From Enhydrobacter aerosaccus (GTDB lineage: Bacteria > Pseudomonadota > Alphaproteobacteria > Reyranellales > Reyranellaceae), in the NCBI GenBank assembly GCA_903832005.1, contig CAIKZO010000062.1, forward strand, positions 1 through 64,000: 64,000 nucleotides of DNA. Direction: 5' to 3'. The position numbers and the translations under genes were made by a program. Shown piece by piece: positions 22,224 to 30,770 of this stretch. Below the pieces are notes generated by a model. It was not told the DNA's origin, ran no database searches, and was given only the letters and a program-made list of their open reading frames with translations. Every line of letters begins with the position of its first letter. Positions within the stretch are counted from its first letter, which is position 1.

Positions 22224-22369
22224 CCGGCGGCATGACTCACGACTGGCGCTCCCTTGTCCTGTGGAGCGCCGGCGCCCTGATCGTCGTGCTGATCGGCCTG
22301 TCGTTCGTCCTGTGGGGACTGAACGGCCCGTCCTACCTGATCGAGCTGTTCGCGGCCTACTGCGGGTAA
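22220..22369 (+). CDS. 49-residue single-pass membrane peptide coupled to MFS
   Basis: The frame opens at an ATG that overlaps the MFS stop (ATGA) and ends in a stop after 49 codons. The peptide is MTGGMTHDW, then a 20-residue hydrophobic segment (LVLWSAGALIVVLIGLSFVLW), then GLNGPSYLIELFAAYCG. It has one probable transmembrane helix with a short Tyr-rich tail. No family recognised. The coupling and membrane segment suggest a small partner of the transporter, which is an inference. Confidence 0.55.
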   Translation: MTGGMTHDWRSLVLWSAGALIVVLIGLSFVLWGLNGPSYLIELFAAYCG

Positions 22370-22856
22370 TTCCTCGATCTTCCCACCCCGATGGGAAACA
22401 TCCGATGCCGACGGCACAAGGCTTCCCGCCGATTCTTCCCACTTTCTCGCCACCCCCTCCCCTCGCGCCGCTCAAAAAAATCTCCTCCTCATGAGGATCA
22501 CCCGAAAACGCCGGCCCGCCTGAACCGCCGCCTATTCCTCATGAGGCTCATGAGCCTCATGAGCCTCGCGCCGGATCGACTCGTTCGCGGCGAAAAGCGA
22601 TGCCATACCGTCGTCCGCGGCACGTAAGTGCACGTGTGCTACGCACCCTTGCGGCTAAGGGCGACTGTGGCTTTGTATTCATCCGCCCCTATCTACACCC
22701 GTTCTTCGAAATCGCGACTTACGGTCGTTATATCGGATGTATCGCTGGCCCGCTTGAAACGGATGCATCCCGGAGAAGCGCCGGCCGAGCTTCAACACAG
22801 GTTGCACCGGCAAAAATCTTGCTATGATTCGCGAGATCCACCGGAGCGCCGCACCC
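22370..22856 (+). promoter_or_regulatory. Gene-free region with CTCATGAG palindromes upstream of GMC gene
   Basis: About 490 bases hold no supported gene. The 8-base palindrome CTCATGAG occurs at 22488-22495, 22538-22545, 22547-22554 and 22556-22563; the last three are spaced exactly 9 bases apart. The GMC oxidoreductase starts 294 bases after the last copy. Such an array could bind a dimeric regulator or form a hairpin; no regulator is identified by it. The rest shows nothing I can name. Confidence 0.5.
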
Positions 22857-24491
22857 ATGCCGACTGCCAGCAACGCCCTCTTTGACTACATCGTCGTCGG
22901 CGCCGGATCGTCGGGTGCGACGCTCGCCAGCCGGTTGTCGGAGAGCGGCGTGCATCGGGTCTTGCTGCTCGAAGCAGGCACCGAGGGTTCTGACTATTTC
23001 TGGTCGCGCATTCCGGTCGGCGTGTCGAAGATGATCGAGCACCCGGCGGTCAACTGGTGCTTCTCCTCCGAGCCCGACGAGGGCTCCGGCGGTCGCCGCA
23101 TCGAGGTGCCGCGCGGAAAAATGCTGGGCGGCTCGAGCTCGATCAACGGCATGGTCTATATCCGGGGGCAAGCGCAGGACTACGACCAGTGGGCGCAGCT
23201 CGGCAATCGCGGCTGGGGCTGGCAGGACGTGCTGCCGGTGTTCAAGCGCATGGAGAATTACGCCGGCGGCTCGGACGAGCTGCGCGGGCGCAACGGGCCG
23301 CTCAAGATCACCGACACGCCGCGCCACAAAGTGCCGTTGCTGGAGAAGATGATCGAGTCGGCGGCCAGGATCGGCCTGCCCTTCAACGCCGACCTCAACG
23401 GGGAGACGCAGGAAGGCATCGGCATGTCCCAGGTTACGATCGCCAAGGGACGACGGCAGAGCACGGCTTATTGCTATCTCGACCCGGCGCGCGGGCGGCC
23501 CAACCTCACGATCGAGCAAGGCGCGCTGGCCGAGACCCTGATCCTCGAGGGCAAGCGCTGCGTCGGCGTGCGCTACACGGTGAAGGGCCGCAAGCGCGAG
23601 GCGCGCGTCTCGCGCGAGGTGATCGTCTCCTCGGGCTCGATCAATTCGCCAAAGCTCCTCGAACTCTCCGGCATCGGCCAGGCAGAGCTCTTGCGGGCGC
23701 GCGGTGTGACGCCGGTCCACGAGTTGAAAGGCGTCGGCGAGAATTTGCGCGACCATTATTCGCCGCGCATCAAGTTCGCCATCACGGCGCGCAACGCGAC
23801 TTTCAACGACAATGCCCGCGGCTGGCGGCTGGTGCGCGAGGCGTTCAAGTATGCAGTGTGGCGCGAGGGTTTCCTCGCCTCGACGGCGGTGCCGATCCGA
23901 ATGTACTTCCGCACGCGGCCCGGCCTCGAAACGCCGGATGCCACCATCTCGATTCTGCCCTTCCTGACCGAAAGGGTCGGCGGCGAACGGCGCGTCGCCC
24001 GGCGACGCGGTATCACGATGAATGCCAACGTGCTGCGCTCCGAAAGCACGGGGTCGATCCACATCAAGTCGAGTGATCCCGCGGAAGCCCCGGCCATCCG
24101 CTTCAACTTCCTGTCCGCCCAGAACGACCGCGACGGCATTCTGGCCGTCGTCCGCAAGGGCCGCGAGCTGATGGCGACCTCGCCGCTGAGGGAAATGACC
24201 GGCGAGGAGATCGCGCCCGGCATCCACTTGCAGAGCGACGAGGAAATCCTCGAATGGGTGCGCACCACCGCGGAGACGACCTATCACCCGGTCGGCACCT
24301 GCAAGATGGGCGCGGACGCGATGGCCGTCGTCGACCCGCAACTGCGCGTCCACGGCATCGAGGGCCTGCGGGTCGCCGACGCCTCGATCATGCCGACCCT
24401 GACCAGCGGCAACACCAATGCGCCCTGCATCATGATCGGCGAGAAGTGCGCGGAGATGGTCCTGGCAGCGGCGGCGAAGGCGGCGGCCTAG
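22857..24491 (+). CDS. GMC-family FAD oxidoreductase (choline dehydrogenase-like)
   Basis: The 544-residue protein begins at ATG 22857 (MPTASNALFDYIVVGAGSSG), with GGAG 15 bases upstream; ATG 22824 is an alternative that adds 11 residues. It has the FAD Rossmann motif GAGSSG, the GMC signature 1 LGGSSSINGMVYIRG, signature 2 around SSGSINSPKLLELSGIG, and the C-terminal active-site HPVGTCKMG and NTNAPCIMIGEKC. GMC enzymes oxidise alcohols such as choline, PEG or benzyl alcohols. The substrate here is unknown. A TetR gene and a Liv-type operon follow. Confidence 0.93.
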   Translation: MPTASNALFDYIVVGAGSSGATLASRLSESGVHRVLLLEAGTEGSDYFWSRIPVGVSKMIEHPAVNWCFSSEPDEGSGGRRIEVPRGKMLGGSSSINGMVYIRGQAQDYDQWAQLGNRGWGWQDVLPVFKRMENYAGGSDELRGRNGPLKITDTPRHKVPLLEKMIESAARIGLPFNADLNGETQEGIGMSQVTIAKGRRQSTAYCYLDPARGRPNLTIEQGALAETLILEGKRCVGVRYTVKGRKREARVSREVIVSSGSINSPKLLELSGIGQAELLRARGVTPVHELKGVGENLRDHYSPRIKFAITARNATFNDNARGWRLVREAFKYAVWREGFLASTAVPIRMYFRTRPGLETPDATISILPFLTERVGGERRVARRRGITMNANVLRSESTGSIHIKSSDPAEAPAIRFNFLSAQNDRDGILAVVRKGRELMATSPLREMTGEEIAPGIHLQSDEEILEWVRTTAETTYHPVGTCKMGADAMAVVDPQLRVHGIEGLRVADASIMPTLTSGNTNAPCIMIGEKCAEMVLAAAAKAAA

Positions 24492-24516
24492 AATTTTTCT
24501 GCCTGAACCCGCACCC

Positions 24517-24625
24517 CCTCACCCTGAGGAGCGCGCTCTTGCGCGCGTCTCGAAGGGTGGGAACGAGCACCTTGTCTGTGGCCCACCCTTCGAGACGCTC
24601 GCTTTGCTCGCTCCTCAGGGTGAGG
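24517..24625. repeat. Long imperfect inverted repeat (dispersed palindrome type)
   Basis: The arms read CCTCACCCTGAGGAGCG... and, reversed and complemented from the right side, the same sequence. Both arms continue through CGTCTCGAAGGGTGGG, differing mainly in a short inner hairpin segment (GCGCTCTTGCGCGC against GCTCGCTTTGCTCGC). The arms are about 44 bases with a 20-base centre. Intergenic palindromes with this CTCACCCTGAGGAG...TCTCGAAGGGTG core recur in many alphaproteobacterial genomes, which makes this a dispersed REP- or MITE-like repeat. It sits between the GMC and TetR genes and could end transcription of the GMC gene. Confidence 0.8.
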
Positions 24626-24695
24626 TCCGGAGGTGAGCTGACGCGACCGGCAGTCTTCCCGCCGACCAACGGATGCGCCATGGTGCGCGCTTCCG

Positions 24696-25430
24696 GTGAT
24701 CGTTCGGTTTGGCGAGGAAGGCCCTTTGGCGTCAGAAAAGAAAGCGCGACCGAAGCGATCCGGCAGGGCGGAGCAGCGCGCCGAGACGATCGATCAGATC
24801 ATCGACGCGGCGGAATATCTCTTCGCCAAGAACGGCTTCTACGGCGTCACCTTGAAGGACGTCGCCAATCGGATCGGCGTGCATCATACGCTGATCAACT
24901 ACTACTTCGACGACAAGAAGACCCTGTTCGAGGCGGTCTTCGCGCGTCGCGCCGTCGTCACCAACGAACGGCGGATGAAGGCGCTCGACGACTACGACCG
25001 CGAGACCCGGGGCAAGCCGACTGTGGAGGGCGCGCTGCGCGCCTTCCTCGATACCGACCTCGATCTCTACCAGACGGGCGGCGAAGGCTGGCGGAACTAC
25101 GGCGCGATGGGCGCCCAGGTGGCAAACACGCCGCAATGGGGCGCCGCGATGATGGACCGGCATTTCGATCCCGTGGTCCTGCGCCTGATCGAGCTGCTGA
25201 AGAAGGCGCTGCCGGGCTGCGCGGAGGAAGACATCTTCTGGGGCTATCACTTCGTCACCGGGGCGCTGATGCTGACCCTGGCGCGCACCGGGCGCATCGA
25301 CAAGCTGTCCGGCGGCCTGTGCAAATCCGAGGACTATGCCGCCGTGAAAGAACGCATGGCGGCGTTCATGGCGGCGGGCTTCGCCACGATCTGCACGCCG
25401 AAGAAACGCCCGACACCCCGGGCGAAATGA
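24696..25430 (+). CDS. TetR-family transcriptional regulator
   Basis: The 244-residue protein starts at GTG 24696; a TTG at 24726, with GAGGA eight bases before it, may be the true start and gives 234 residues. The TetR HTH spans about residues 31-76 (IDQIIDAAEYLFAKNGFYGVTLKDVANRIGVHHTLINYYFDDKK). The C-terminal ligand domain has no strong match I can name. A perfect palindrome of TetR-operator shape lies in the gap before the Liv-type operon, which the protein likely controls. Confidence 0.92.
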   Translation: MIVRFGEEGPLASEKKARPKRSGRAEQRAETIDQIIDAAEYLFAKNGFYGVTLKDVANRIGVHHTLINYYFDDKKTLFEAVFARRAVVTNERRMKALDDYDRETRGKPTVEGALRAFLDTDLDLYQTGGEGWRNYGAMGAQVANTPQWGAAMMDRHFDPVVLRLIELLKKALPGCAEEDIFWGYHFVTGALMLTLARTGRIDKLSGGLCKSEDYAAVKERMAAFMAAGFATICTPKKRPTPRAK

Positions 25431-25449
25431 CCTTGCGGGCCGAACGTTA

Positions 25450-25467
25450 ATTCACTAGTGAGTGAAT
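25450..25467. promoter_or_regulatory. Candidate TetR operator
   Basis: ATTCACT-AGTG-AGTGAAT is a perfect 7-bp inverted repeat with a 4-base spacer, lying 19 bases after the TetR stop and 132 bases before the substrate-binding protein gene. The size and shape match operators of TetR-family repressors. Confidence 0.7.
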
Positions 25468-25598
25468 GAAAGGAAGTCGATCTCGGGAGGATCGGCTTGG
25501 GTCGTGCCCGATGACGACAAGCCGGAACAAGCGGCCGTCGGACCCGTCCCTGCCGCCGTTCAAGACCGACCTCCGCGCATTCGATCGGGAGGTTCCAA

Positions 25599-26852
25599 AT
25601 GACAAAAGCATTCGTAGCGGGCGCGCTGGCGCTCTGTGCTTTCGGCGCGACCGTCGTGCCGGCACTGGCCGATGACACGATCAAGATCGGCTATGTCGAT
25701 CCGCTGTCGGGCGGCGGCGCCAGCATCGGCCAGATCGGCCTCAACCAGCTCAAGTTCATCGCCGACGACGTCAACGCCAAGGGCGGCGTGATCGGCAAGA
25801 AGATCGAGGTCATCGGCTACGACAACAAGCTCAGCCCGCAGGTCACCCTGGTGCAGGTCCAGAAGGCGATCGACGAGGGCGTGCAGATCATCGTGCAGGG
25901 CAATGGCTCGGCCGTCGGCGCCGCGGTCGAGAGCTTTGTCGCCAAGTACAACGAGCGCAATCCCGGCAAGGCCGTCGTCTACCTGAACTACGCCGCCATC
26001 GACCCGTCGCTCACCAACCAGAACTGCAGCTACTGGCACTTCGCCTGGGATGCCAACGTCGACATCAAGCTGGAAGCGCTGACCAACTTCATCAAGTCGA
26101 AGCAGGAGGTGAAGAAGGTCTACCTGATCGATCAGGATTACTCGTTCGGCCATTCCGTCGCCGACACGGTGGTGTCGATGCTGAAGGAGAAGCGTCCCGA
26201 CATCCAGATCGTCGGCAACGAGTTCCATCCGCTGGTCAAGGTCACCGACTTCTCGCCCTATATCGCCAAGATCAAGGCGTCGGGCGCCGACACCGTCGTC
26301 ACCGGTAACTGGGGCCAGGACTTCGCCCTGCTGGTCAAGGCAGCCGGCGATTCGGGCCTGAAGGTCAACTGGTACACGTTCTATGCGGGCGGCAGCGGCG
26401 GCCCGACGGCGATCAAGCAGGCCAACCTGCCCGATCAGGTCTACCAGTTGGTCGAAGGCTTCAACAATATCGACTACAAGCCGATGCAGGACGTCGTGCG
26501 GACCTACATCGCCCGCTACAAGTCCGAGCCGATCTACTATCCGCGCATCTTCAACATGACGGGCATGCTGTTCAAGGCGATCCAGGAGGCGAACTCCGCC
26601 GACCCCGCCAAGTTCGCGCCCAAGCTCGAGGACATGAAGTACGCCACCTTCGCCAGCGGCGACGAGGGCTTCATGCGCAAGAAAGACCACCAGTTCTTCC
26701 AGCCGCTCTACATGTCGGTGTTCGGCGCGCTCGATGCCGCCAAGCAGCCGTTCGACGAGGAAGGCACGGGCTGGGGCTGGAAGCCCTCGGCGCAGATCGC
26801 GGTCAAGGACACCGACCATCCGACGACCTGCGAGATGAAGCGTCCCAACTGA
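25599..26852 (+). CDS. Branched-chain-amino-acid-type ABC transporter substrate-binding protein
   Basis: The 417-residue protein has a signal peptide (residues 1-24, TKAFVAGALALCAFGATVVPALA, cleavage after LAD region). The mature start DDTIKIGYVDPLSGGGASIGQ is the periplasmic binding protein type 1 (Peripla_BP_6/LivJ) pattern. The ligand may be an amino acid, urea or an aromatic or amide compound; the sequence does not decide. It heads a five-gene operon with two permeases and two ATPases and is preceded by the TetR-like operator. Confidence 0.92.
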   Translation: MTKAFVAGALALCAFGATVVPALADDTIKIGYVDPLSGGGASIGQIGLNQLKFIADDVNAKGGVIGKKIEVIGYDNKLSPQVTLVQVQKAIDEGVQIIVQGNGSAVGAAVESFVAKYNERNPGKAVVYLNYAAIDPSLTNQNCSYWHFAWDANVDIKLEALTNFIKSKQEVKKVYLIDQDYSFGHSVADTVVSMLKEKRPDIQIVGNEFHPLVKVTDFSPYIAKIKASGADTVVTGNWGQDFALLVKAAGDSGLKVNWYTFYAGGSGGPTAIKQANLPDQVYQLVEGFNNIDYKPMQDVVRTYIARYKSEPIYYPRIFNMTGMLFKAIQEANSADPAKFAPKLEDMKYATFASGDEGFMRKKDHQFFQPLYMSVFGALDAAKQPFDEEGTGWGWKPSAQIAVKDTDHPTTCEMKRPN

Positions 26853-26912
26853 TACACGGGTGGACGGCGCCGGGCAGTTGTCCGGCGCCGCTTCGCCGGT
26901 ATCGTGTGACCG

Positions 26913-27863
26913 ATGCTTGAGATTCTCTTCATCTCGACGCTGAACGGCGTCCTCTACGGCATGCTGCTCTTCCTGATGGCGAGCGGCCTGACCGTGATTT
27001 TCAGCATGATGGGCGTGCTGAACTTCGCCCATGCCAGCTTCTACATGCTGGGCGCCTTCTTCGGTTTCGAGATCAGCCGTCGTATCGGTTTCTGGCCCGG
27101 CCTCGTGGTGGCGCCGCTACTGGTCGGTGCGATCGGCATGGCGATCGAGCGCTATGGCTTGCGCCGCGTGCACCGGCACGGCCATGTGGCGGAGCTGCTG
27201 TTCACCTTCGGCCTCACCTTCGTGATCCAGGAAGGCGTCGAGATGGTCTGGGGCAAGCTGCCTGTCGATTATCGCGTGCCGCCCTCGCTCGATTTCCCGG
27301 CCTTCACCGCCTTCTCGACCAATTATCCCGCGTTCAAGATGTTCGAGCTGCTGACGGCGATCGCGATCTTCGCCGTGCTGCTGCTCGTCGTGCGCCGCAC
27401 GCGCATCGGCCTGATCGTGCAGGCGGCCCTCACCCACCCCGGCATGGTCGGCATGCTGGGCCATAACGTCGATCGCATCTTCATGCTGGTCTTCGGCGTG
27501 GGCGCAGGCCTGGCCGCAGTGGCCGGCGTCATCGCCGGGCCGGCGCTGGTCACGCAATCCAACATGGCCGGCCTCCTCGGCCCGATCCTGTTCGTGGTCG
27601 TGGTCGTCGGCGGCCTCGGGTCGCTGGGCGGCGCCTTCCTCGCGTCGCTGCTGATCGGGCTGCTGCAGACCTTTGCCGTCGCCTCCAACGCCTCGCTGGC
27701 CGGTCTTCTGGGACCTCTCTCCCCGTCAGCAAAACAACAGGTCTTTCTCGCCGACATCTGGAACGTCACGGTGGCGCAGGTCGCGCCCATCCTGCCCTAT
27801 CTCCTGCTGGTGCTGATCCTGATCTTCAGGCCGCGCGGCCTGATGGGACGGCGCGAATCGTGA
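26913..27863 (+). CDS. LivH-type ABC transporter permease
   Basis: The 316-residue protein is very hydrophobic, with about eight membrane segments, and has the LivH signature LNGVLYGMLLFLMASGLTVIFSMMGVLNFAHASFYMLGAFF near the N-terminus. It is the inner-membrane partner of LivM in branched-chain-type uptake. The start at ATG 26913 lies 60 bases after the binding protein stop, and the stop overlaps the livM start by 4 bases. Confidence 0.92.
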   Translation: MLEILFISTLNGVLYGMLLFLMASGLTVIFSMMGVLNFAHASFYMLGAFFGFEISRRIGFWPGLVVAPLLVGAIGMAIERYGLRRVHRHGHVAELLFTFGLTFVIQEGVEMVWGKLPVDYRVPPSLDFPAFTAFSTNYPAFKMFELLTAIAIFAVLLLVVRRTRIGLIVQAALTHPGMVGMLGHNVDRIFMLVFGVGAGLAAVAGVIAGPALVTQSNMAGLLGPILFVVVVVGGLGSLGGAFLASLLIGLLQTFAVASNASLAGLLGPLSPSAKQQVFLADIWNVTVAQVAPILPYLLLVLILIFRPRGLMGRRES

Positions 27864-29131
27864 AGAATTTCCTCTCCACCTTCGGCGTCTGGATCGTGGC
27901 GGCCATCGTCGCCGCGTGCCTGCCGCAGCTGTTCGGCTCGGGCCTGGCGCTCACCTCGATGAGCCTGATGGGGATGATGATCATCTTCTCCCTGTCCTAC
28001 AACATGCTGCTCGGCCAGACCGGCCTCCTGTCCTTCGGGCACGCGGTGTTCTTTGGCCTGGGTGGCTTCTTCTGCGTGCACGCGATGAACGACGTCGCCG
28101 CCGGCAAGCTGCCGGTGCCGCTGATCGTCGTCCCGCTGGCGGGCGCGGCGGCGGGGCTGGTGTTCGGTGCGTTGCTGGGCTGGGTCTCGACGCGCCGCGG
28201 CGGCACGGCCTTCTCGATGATCACGCTCGGCATCGGCGAACTGGTCGCGTCGAGCGCGCTGATCCTGCGCCACTTCTTCGGCGGCGAGGAAGGGGTGACC
28301 ACCAACCGGACGGATCTCGCGCCCCTCTTCGGCCTGAACTTCGGGCCGCAGCTCCAGGTCTATTACCTGATCGCCGCCTGGTGCCTGGTCTCGGTCGCGG
28401 CGATGTACGCGCTGACCCGCACGCCGTTCGGACGGATCTGCAACGCCGTGCGCGACAACCCCGAGCGCGCCGCCTTCATCGGCTACGACCCGCAAGCCGT
28501 CCGCTTCCTCTCCTTCACTTTGTCGGGCCTGTTCGCCGGCATCGCGGGCGCGCTGGCCGCGATCAACTTCGAGATCATGAACGCCGGACAGTTGGGCGCC
28601 GCCCAATCAGGCGCCGTGATCCTGATGGTCTTCATCGGCGGCGTCGGCACCTTCGCCGGCCCGATCATCGGCGCCATCCTCGTCACCTATCTGCAGGTCG
28701 CCCTGAGCGACGTCACCGACGCCTGGCAGCTTTATTTCGGCCTGCTGTTCATCGGCATGGTCATGTTCGTGCCCGAGGGCATCGCGGGCCTCCTGCTGCG
28801 CCAGCAGCCGCTGCTGCGCGAACGCCAGCTCCACCGTGTCGTTCCCTTCTATGCGCTGGCCCTTCTGGCCGGCCTCGTGACCATCGCCGGTCTCAGCCTC
28901 GCCATCGAAATGGCCAACCGGCTCACCGCGCACGCGGGCGACGGACCGAAGATGGCGTTCCTGCACGTTCCCTTGAATGCGACGTCGGTCCTGCCCTGGG
29001 CAATCGCGGCGGTGCTGCTGGTGGGTGGTGGCTGGCTCTTCCTGCGGGCCGCGCGTGCGTCGCGAAATGCCTACGACACGGCCCTGGCAGCGTCACTGGC
29101 CGCGGCGCTCGCGCATCGGAGCAACGCATGA
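27860..29131 (+). CDS. LivM-type ABC transporter permease
   Basis: The 423-residue protein has the LivM signature SLSYNMLLGQTGLLSFGHAVFFGLGGFF and the permease loop with EAA-like helix NPERAAFIGYD. Length equals E. coli LivM (425). The long tail beyond residue 330 includes two further hydrophobic segments. It starts GTG, overlapping livH by 4 bases (GTGA), and its stop overlaps livG (ATGA). Confidence 0.9.
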   Translation: MKNFLSTFGVWIVAAIVAACLPQLFGSGLALTSMSLMGMMIIFSLSYNMLLGQTGLLSFGHAVFFGLGGFFCVHAMNDVAAGKLPVPLIVVPLAGAAAGLVFGALLGWVSTRRGGTAFSMITLGIGELVASSALILRHFFGGEEGVTTNRTDLAPLFGLNFGPQLQVYYLIAAWCLVSVAAMYALTRTPFGRICNAVRDNPERAAFIGYDPQAVRFLSFTLSGLFAGIAGALAAINFEIMNAGQLGAAQSGAVILMVFIGGVGTFAGPIIGAILVTYLQVALSDVTDAWQLYFGLLFIGMVMFVPEGIAGLLLRQQPLLRERQLHRVVPFYALALLAGLVTIAGLSLAIEMANRLTAHAGDGPKMAFLHVPLNATSVLPWAIAAVLLVGGGWLFLRAARASRNAYDTALAASLAAALAHRSNA

Positions 29132-29880
29132 CGGCGCCCGCGCTTGAACTGAGCGGTCTGCGCAAGAGTTTCGGCGCGACGCAGATCATCCGCGGTGTCG
29201 ACCTCGCGATCCCCAAGGGCGAACGGCATGCGGTGATCGGGCCGAACGGCGCGGGCAAGTCGACGCTGTTCCATCTCATCAGCGGCCGCTACCAGCCCAG
29301 CGCCGGCAGCGTCCGGCTGCGCGGCGAGGACATCACCGGGATGGCGCCGCAGCTGATCAATCGCCGCGGCCTGTCGCGCAGCTTCCAGGTCACCAACATC
29401 TTCCCGCGCCTCAGCGTGTGGGAGAACGTGCGCTGCGCCACCCTGTGGGCGATGGGCTACAAATATTCGTTCTGGCGCAACATCGAGCGTCTCGCCGACG
29501 CGCGGCAGCGGACCGAGCAGATCCTGGGCGAGATCAACCTGCTCGACCGCTGGAAAGTGCCGGCCGGCGTGCTGACCTACGCCGAGCAACGAGCACTGGA
29601 GATCGGCCTCACCATCGCGGGCAACGCCGACGTCCTCCTGCTCGACGAGCCGACGGCCGGCATGAGCCATGCGGAGACGGAACTCGTGGTGGCGCTGATC
29701 CGCAAGGTCAGCGAGAACCGGACCCTGCTGATGATCGAGCACGACATGAGCGTGGTGTTCGGCCTGGCCGATCGTATTTCGGTCCTGGTCTACGGAGAAC
29801 TCCTGGCCACCGACACGCCGGAACGGGTCAAGGCCAATGCGGCCGTGCAGCAGGCCTACCTCGGTCTCGAGGTGAGCTGA
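29128..29880 (+). CDS. LivG-type ABC transporter ATP-binding protein
   Basis: The 250-residue ATPase starts at ATG 29128, overlapping the livM stop; the longer open frame upstream is noise. Motifs: Walker A GPNGAGKST with K44, the branched-chain-type signature LTYAEQRALEIG, Walker B DVLLLDEP, and the switch His in MIEHDMSVV. It energises uptake through the LivHM permease pair with LivF. The signature LTYAEQ in place of LSGGQ is common in LivG proteins. Confidence 0.94.
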   Translation: MTAPALELSGLRKSFGATQIIRGVDLAIPKGERHAVIGPNGAGKSTLFHLISGRYQPSAGSVRLRGEDITGMAPQLINRRGLSRSFQVTNIFPRLSVWENVRCATLWAMGYKYSFWRNIERLADARQRTEQILGEINLLDRWKVPAGVLTYAEQRALEIGLTIAGNADVLLLDEPTAGMSHAETELVVALIRKVSENRTLLMIEHDMSVVFGLADRISVLVYGELLATDTPERVKANAAVQQAYLGLEVS

Positions 29881-30575
29881 TGCTGACGGTGCGCGACCTC
29901 CACGCCTATTACGGCAAGAGCCACATCCTGCAGGGCGTGCACTTCACCGTGGGCGACAAGGAGATCGTGAGCATCCTGGGCCGCAACGGCGTTGGCCGCT
30001 CGACCACGCTAAAGGCGATCATGGGCGATCCGGCGCCGAGCGGCGAGATCACCTTCAACGGCAAACCGATCGCCGGCCTGAAGCCGCACGAAATAGCGCG
30101 GCGCGGCATCGGCTATGTGCCGGAAGAGCGCGCGATCTTCCCGGCCCTTACGGTGGAGCAGAATCTCCTGCTGGGGCTAAAGCCCGGCCAGACATCGGGA
30201 CGCTGGAGCATCGAGGAAACGTGGCGGCTGTTTCCCCAATTGCGCGAGCGCGCCGAGGCACCGGGTGGCGCGCTGTCCGGCGGCGAGCAGCAGATGCTCA
30301 CGATCTGCCGGACGCTGATGGGCGATCCGGACCTGATCATGATCGACGAGCCGACCGAGGGGTTGGCGCCGCAGATGGTCGAGCGGATCGGCGAGCTGCT
30401 GCTGGAGATCGCCCGCCGCGGCATCGCCATTGTGCTGGTCGAGCAGCGGCTGGTCATCGCGCTCCGGATCTCGCACCGGGTCTATGTGATGGGCCACGGC
30501 CGCATCGTCTTCGAGGGCACGCCCGCCGAGCTGATGGCGAACGCCGACATCCGCCGCGAATGGCTCGAGGTCTGA
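29880..30575 (+). CDS. LivF-type ABC transporter ATP-binding protein with Arg in Walker A
   Basis: The 231-residue ATPase starts at ATG 29880, sharing one base with the livG stop (TGATG). It has the signature LSGGEQQML, Walker B LIMIDEP and the LVEQRL switch. The Walker A is GRNGVGRST, so the usual lysine is Arg40 (GRNGAGKT is the standard LivF version). The paired LivG keeps its lysine. This could be a degenerate ATP site in an asymmetric pair or a tolerated Arg variant. It ends the operon; the decayed hslU fragment begins right after the stop. Confidence 0.92.
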   Translation: MLTVRDLHAYYGKSHILQGVHFTVGDKEIVSILGRNGVGRSTTLKAIMGDPAPSGEITFNGKPIAGLKPHEIARRGIGYVPEERAIFPALTVEQNLLLGLKPGQTSGRWSIEETWRLFPQLRERAEAPGGALSGGEQQMLTICRTLMGDPDLIMIDEPTEGLAPQMVERIGELLLEIARRGIAIVLVEQRLVIALRISHRVYVMGHGRIVFEGTPAELMANADIRREWLEV

Positions 30576-30576
30576 G

Positions 30577-30700
30577 CGCCCGCTAGAGCACGAACTTCGA
30601 CAGGTCGCCCTTCTTGGCCAGCACGCTCACTTTTCGCGCACGTAGGCGGTGAAGCCGATCTCCTCGAGCAGCTTCTCCATCACGTGCGCAGGCGGCGCGC
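30577..30700 (-). pseudogene. Decayed duplicate of the hslU 3' end
   Basis: On the minus strand this stretch reads VSVLAKKGDLSKFVL and a stop, close to the genuine HslU end [15 protein letters not shown] at 32460. Downstream DNA also matches, for example the segments CTCGAGCAGCTTCTCCATCAC and GCTCGCGCAC-like blocks present in both copies. Relative to hslU it lacks about 39 bases after CACGTAGG, lacks a T in a TTTTT run, and has several substitutions. It cannot encode a functional C-terminus. It flanks the foreign-looking gene on the left, with the intact hslU end on the right. Confidence 0.8.
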
Positions 30701-30770
30701 GGTGCTAGCCTTCACGTTCTCGCCGCAACTCGAAGTTGCCGCCAAGACTCTGCGGCACTATCTTTCAACG

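Noticed and set aside
22391..22827. Several overlapping open frames before the GMC gene
   Set aside because: They are short, mutually overlapping, and have no ribosome site or family pattern.
22370..22856. tRNA or other RNA gene in the gap before the GMC gene
   Set aside because: No cloverleaf or acceptor-like stem could be formed by eye; only the CTCATGAG array stands out.
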